This document shows, in pieces, positions 5,852 through 8,520 of a DNA stretch of 8,520 nucleotides. The translations under genes and the position numbers were made by a program. The notes beneath the pieces are model-generated. The model was not told the DNA's origin, made no database searches, and saw only the letters and a program-made list of their open reading frames with translations. Position 1 is the first letter of the stretch. Each line of letters starts with the position of its first letter. The DNA is from Acidimicrobiaceae bacterium (GTDB taxonomy: Bacteria; Actinomycetota; Acidimicrobiia; Acidimicrobiales; Palsa-688), in the NCBI GenBank assembly GCA_027334785.1, contig DAHWQF010000093.1:1290-9809 (forward strand). The letters run 5' to 3'.

Positions 5852-7402
5852 ATGCTGGCGGGGAGGCTCACGCGTCGCCAGGTCTTGTTGGGGGCGGCAG
5901 GCGGTCTCGTAGTAGGCGGGGTTGGGGGGCTGATCGGTTACGAGTGGCCGCGGACGTCTCGCCCCTCGCGCGCCAGCACCGCGCAGAGTGGTCGTGGGAC
6001 TGGCATTACTGGAGCGGCCGCGCTGCGACCGGAGTTGCTGGCCTTTGTGACCCGCCCAGAATTGCGGCCGCCAGCGGTCAACGTCACCGTCCGCGCTTCT
6101 CAGCCGAGCACGCCCCGCTACTTTGTCCTCTCCCCGCGTACCTATGTCGAGGGGACCCCAGGCCAGCACGGCCTGATGCTCGTGGACCGCGAGGGGCGCC
6201 TGGTGTGGTTCCAGCCACTGGGCCCCCAACCTTTCGACCTCGCCGTGCAGTCTTACCAGGGGCGGCCCGTGCTCACCTGGTGGCAGGGGACGGTCGTGTA
6301 CACCTACGGCCAGGGCACGGGGGAAATAGCGGGCAGCCGGTACCAAGGCCTCCAAAAGATCCAAGCGGGCAACGGCCTTAAGGCCGACCTCCACGAACTG
6401 CAGCTCACCCGGGCGGGCACAGCCCTTCTGACCGCGTACCAAACCGTGGAGGCCGACTTTTCTTCCTTCGGTGGGAAGGGGAAAGGCAAGCTGATCGTGG
6501 GCCACGCCCAAGAGGTCGACCTGGCGAGCGGAAAGGTCCTCTGGGACTGGGACAGCTTGGACCACGTGGGCGTGGAGGAAAGCTACAAAAAGGCCCGGCA
6601 GCCAGGCGGCGAGTACGACTACTTCCACATCAACTCGATCGCCGAGATGCCCGACGGGCACCTGCTCATATCGGCGCGAAACACGTGGGCCGTCTACAAG
6701 GTGGACCGCAGCACGGGCCGGATAATCTGGCGGCTCGGCGGCAAGCGCTCGGACTTCACCCTCGGCCCGGGTGCCCGGTTCTACTGGCAGCACGACGCCC
6801 GCCCCCACGGCCCGACCCGCATCAGCTTGTTCGACGACGGCGCGTCGCCGGCCGAGGAACGCCAGTCGCGTGGCCTCCTCCTTCACGTTGACACCAAGGC
6901 CATGCGCGTGAGCGTTCACCAGGAGTACTTGCAACCAGCCGGCTTTTTGGCCGCCAACCAGGGTAACGTGCAAGTCCTCCCGGACGGCCGGGTTTTCGTG
7001 GGATGGGGCAACCAACCGTACTTCTCGGAGTTCGAACCTAATGGGGAACTATTGTTGACCGGCGAACTGCCTTTTGGCTACCACTCGTACCGCGCCTTCA
7101 CCCAAGACTGGCACGGAGCTCCATTGGAGCCTCCGGCTGTGGCTGCTTTGGGCGACCTGGGGGGCGGCACGCAGGTCTTTGCCAGCTGGAACGGCGCCAC
7201 CGAGGTCGAGCGCTGGCTCGTCCTAGCCGGGGAGGAGCGTACTTCTCTGCGCCCGGTGGGCTCTCAGCAGTGGTCGGGTTTCGAGACGTCCCTGTCGGTC
7301 AACGCGGCTGGCCCTTGGTTCGCAGCGGTGGCGCTGGACCAGGCTGGTAAGGAGCTCGGGCGGTCGCAGCCGGTTCAAGTCGGCCAGCGGTCCACAGCCT
7401 GA
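5852..7402 (+). CDS. Tat-exported arylsulfotransferase (ASST) family protein, copy 2
   Basis: 516-residue paralogue of copy 1, expected to act outside the membrane as a phenol-sulfate sulfotransferase or a related enzyme; the substrate is unknown. The Tat signal is LTRRQVLLGAAGG from residue 6, followed by a Gly/Val-rich hydrophobic stretch to about residue 29. The propeller carries DLHEL (His181), YDYFHINS (His259, Asn261), LLISARNTW (Arg276) and WQHD (His314), with the same spacing between these residues as in copy 1 (17 from His to Arg, 38 from Arg to the last His). The C-terminal ASWNGATEVERW beta-sandwich is present. The ATG at 5852 has a weak GGGAG (5844-5848) only 3 nt upstream; no other in-frame start follows the TAG at 5795. 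It is much more like copy 3 than copy 1 (39 of 48 identical residues around FHIN, counted by eye). Confidence 0.9.
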   Translation: MLAGRLTRRQVLLGAAGGLVVGGVGGLIGYEWPRTSRPSRASTAQSGRGTGITGAAALRPELLAFVTRPELRPPAVNVTVRASQPSTPRYFVLSPRTYVEGTPGQHGLMLVDREGRLVWFQPLGPQPFDLAVQSYQGRPVLTWWQGTVVYTYGQGTGEIAGSRYQGLQKIQAGNGLKADLHELQLTRAGTALLTAYQTVEADFSSFGGKGKGKLIVGHAQEVDLASGKVLWDWDSLDHVGVEESYKKARQPGGEYDYFHINSIAEMPDGHLLISARNTWAVYKVDRSTGRIIWRLGGKRSDFTLGPGARFYWQHDARPHGPTRISLFDDGASPAEERQSRGLLLHVDTKAMRVSVHQEYLQPAGFLAANQGNVQVLPDGRVFVGWGNQPYFSEFEPNGELLLTGELPFGYHSYRAFTQDWHGAPLEPPAVAALGDLGGGTQVFASWNGATEVERWLVLAGEERTSLRPVGSQQWSGFETSLSVNAAGPWFAAVALDQAGKELGRSQPVQVGQRSTA

Positions 7403-7440
7403 GGTGAGGGCGGATCCACAGCCCTGAGCGGGTCCACAAC
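7388..7440. repeat. Three TCCACA-containing short repeats at the end of ASST2
   Basis: CGG(A)TCCACAGCC(C)TGAG occurs at 7388-7403 and 7411-7428, and a shortened CGGGTCCACAAC at 7429-7440. The first unit contains the ASST2 stop codon. It is probably a small local duplication. Each TCCACA core is two mismatches from the actinobacterial DnaA box TTGTCCACA, which is too weak to call an origin element. Confidence 0.5.
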
Positions 7441-7496
7441 GTGCGAGCAGTTTTGCGAAAACGCCGCCCGCACTTCGCTAAATGCCCCCAGTGCCC

Positions 7497-7502
7497 TAAG
7501 CT
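7497..7502 (+). promoter_or_regulatory. Predicted -10 element of ASST copy 3
   Basis: TAAGCT lies exactly 8 nt before the GTG at 7511, the same arrangement as for def and the ASST1 leader. The surrounding CCTAAGCTGGCGGCAGGTG is nearly the same as the def start region. A weak TTCGCT (7474-7479) with a 17-nt spacer could be the -35. This is why I place the ancestral start of copy 3 at 7511. Confidence 0.45.
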
Positions 7503-7510
7503 GGCGGCAG

Positions 7511-8520
7511 GTGGCACGAACAGGCGGGGCGGAAACCACGCCGAGGTACGCGGCACTACTTGGTGGCGCTGGCGACGACGAGCTTACCCATGGCCCCAAC
7601 TCACCAGGGGGTGGGAACAAGGGCGGGTTGGCAAGGAAGTTTGCACGCCGCCAAGTGTTGTTTGGCGCTGGCCGGTGCCAGTGGTGTCGTCAGCTACGAG
7701 TGCCCGAGGACCAGGAGGGCGACGGCTGCAGCTACGAAGGCCAGCAGCCGCACCAAGCCGGGCGAGATCAGCCGTAACCTGGTCGGGCACGGGTAGGTGC
7801 TGTCTTTCGTCACCCGCCCTGACCTCCGGCCACCCAAGGTCACAGTGACTTCGTACGCGCCCGGCCCGAGCTCGCCGCCCTACATCTTCTTAGGGCCGAG
7901 GAGCTATCTCTCGGGCGCGGAGAGCCAGCGCGGGCTCATGGTCATCGACCGGGGCGGCCGCCTGGTGTGGTACCAGCCGGTCGCAACAGAGCCCTTCGAC
8001 CTGAAAGTGCAGTCCTACCGTGGGAAGCCAGTTCTCACTTGGTGGCAGGGCGACGTAGTTTACGACTACGGCGTGGGCACGGGCGAGATGGCGAGCACGA
8101 GCTATGAGAGGTTGCAGCAGATCCAGGCGGGGGACGGCTTGAAGGCGGACCTCCACGAGCTGCGGCTGACCTCGGCGGGTACGGCCCTGTTGAGCGCGTA
8201 CCAGGTGGTGCCGGCCGACCTGTCAGAGGTCGGCGGCCAGGCCAAGGGCAAGCTCGTCGTGGGCCACGCCCAAGAGGTCGACCTGGCCACGGGCAAAGTT
8301 CTCTTCGACTGGGACAGCCTGGCCCATGTCCCCCTGGAGGACAGCTACAAGAAGATCAACCCGCCGGGCGACGAGTACGACTACTTCCACATCAACTCGA
8401 TCGCCGAGATGCCAGACGGCGACTTGCTCATCTCCTCGCTCGGGAGCTGGGCCCTTTACAAGGTGGACCGCAGCACCGGCGAGATCGTCTGGCGCCTCGG
8501 GGGCAAGCGCTTGGACTTCA
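7511..8520 (+). pseudogene. Arylsulfotransferase (ASST) family copy 3, decayed, cut by window edge
   Basis: Third paralogue, closest to copy 2. From GTG 7511 the frame reads through an unusual N-terminal extension of about 46 residues to the Tat-like FARRQVLFGA (7640-7669; a TTG at 7628 is an alternative start). There the frame breaks: the signal continues one frame over as ALAGASGVVSYE (7665-7700), so about one base is gained or two lost near 7664-7670. That frame then meets TAG at 7794-7796, where both paralogues have a GAG Glu. From GTG 7797 to the window end it stays open: VLSFVTRPDLRPP, DLHEL (His codon 8154-8156), YDYFHINS (8388-8390). The LLISARNTW block reads LLISSLGSW, losing the putative active-site Arg. 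Restart at GTG 7797 would give a protein without signal peptide. Sequencing error could explain the frameshift but hardly all three changes. Confidence 0.8.

Noticed and set aside
5663..7015. 450-codon open frame antisense to ASST2
   Set aside because: ASST2 on the other strand has clear family motifs; the antisense frame has no recognisable domain and is the usual result of GC-rich codon use. Only its last 20 codons, outside ASST2, are kept as a possible leader ORF.
7388..7440. DnaA boxes or a replication origin
   Set aside because: Each TCCACA core differs at two of nine positions from the consensus, and no origin genes or AT-rich unwinding region are nearby.

Overview
The window is GC-rich bacterial DNA. 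It looks actinobacterial: GTG and TTG starts are frequent, possible leaderless starts sit just behind TAnnnT -10 elements, and two secreted proteins carry Tat signals. The compact form of RsmB recalls Acidimicrobiia, but that is an impression from memory and no search was run.

Left part (1-3786): a housekeeping translation and one-carbon block. The 5' part of glyA (long-form serine hydroxymethyltransferase, minus strand) runs off the left edge. Divergent from it is the tight operon def - fmt - rsmB (peptide deformylase, methionyl-tRNA formyltransferase, 16S rRNA m5C methyltransferase). SHMT feeds the folate one-carbon pool, Fmt uses 10-formyl-THF to formylate initiator Met-tRNA, Def removes the formyl group from new proteins, and RsmB modifies the small ribosomal subunit. 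Three of these four genes carry small in-frame tandem repeats (18, 30 and 18 bp units). The glyA-def intergenic region holds imperfect repeats, an operator-like palindrome and a probable leaderless promoter for def.

Middle (3787-4082): a 296-bp gene-free stretch between convergent genes, with no convincing terminator.

Right part (4083-8520): three paralogues of the arylsulfotransferase (ASST) beta-propeller family. ASST1 (minus) and ASST2 (plus) are divergent, intact and Tat-exported. ASST3 (plus, cut by the right edge) looks decayed: a frameshift in the signal peptide, a GAG-to-TAG nonsense codon at a position where both paralogues have Glu, and loss of the putative active-site Arg. ASST1 and ASST2 appear to share a palindromic -10 element (TAAGCTTA), and each is preceded by a tiny ORF starting 8-9 nt from that element. 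ASST3 has the same -10/start spacing. The natural substrates of these enzymes cannot be told from the sequence.
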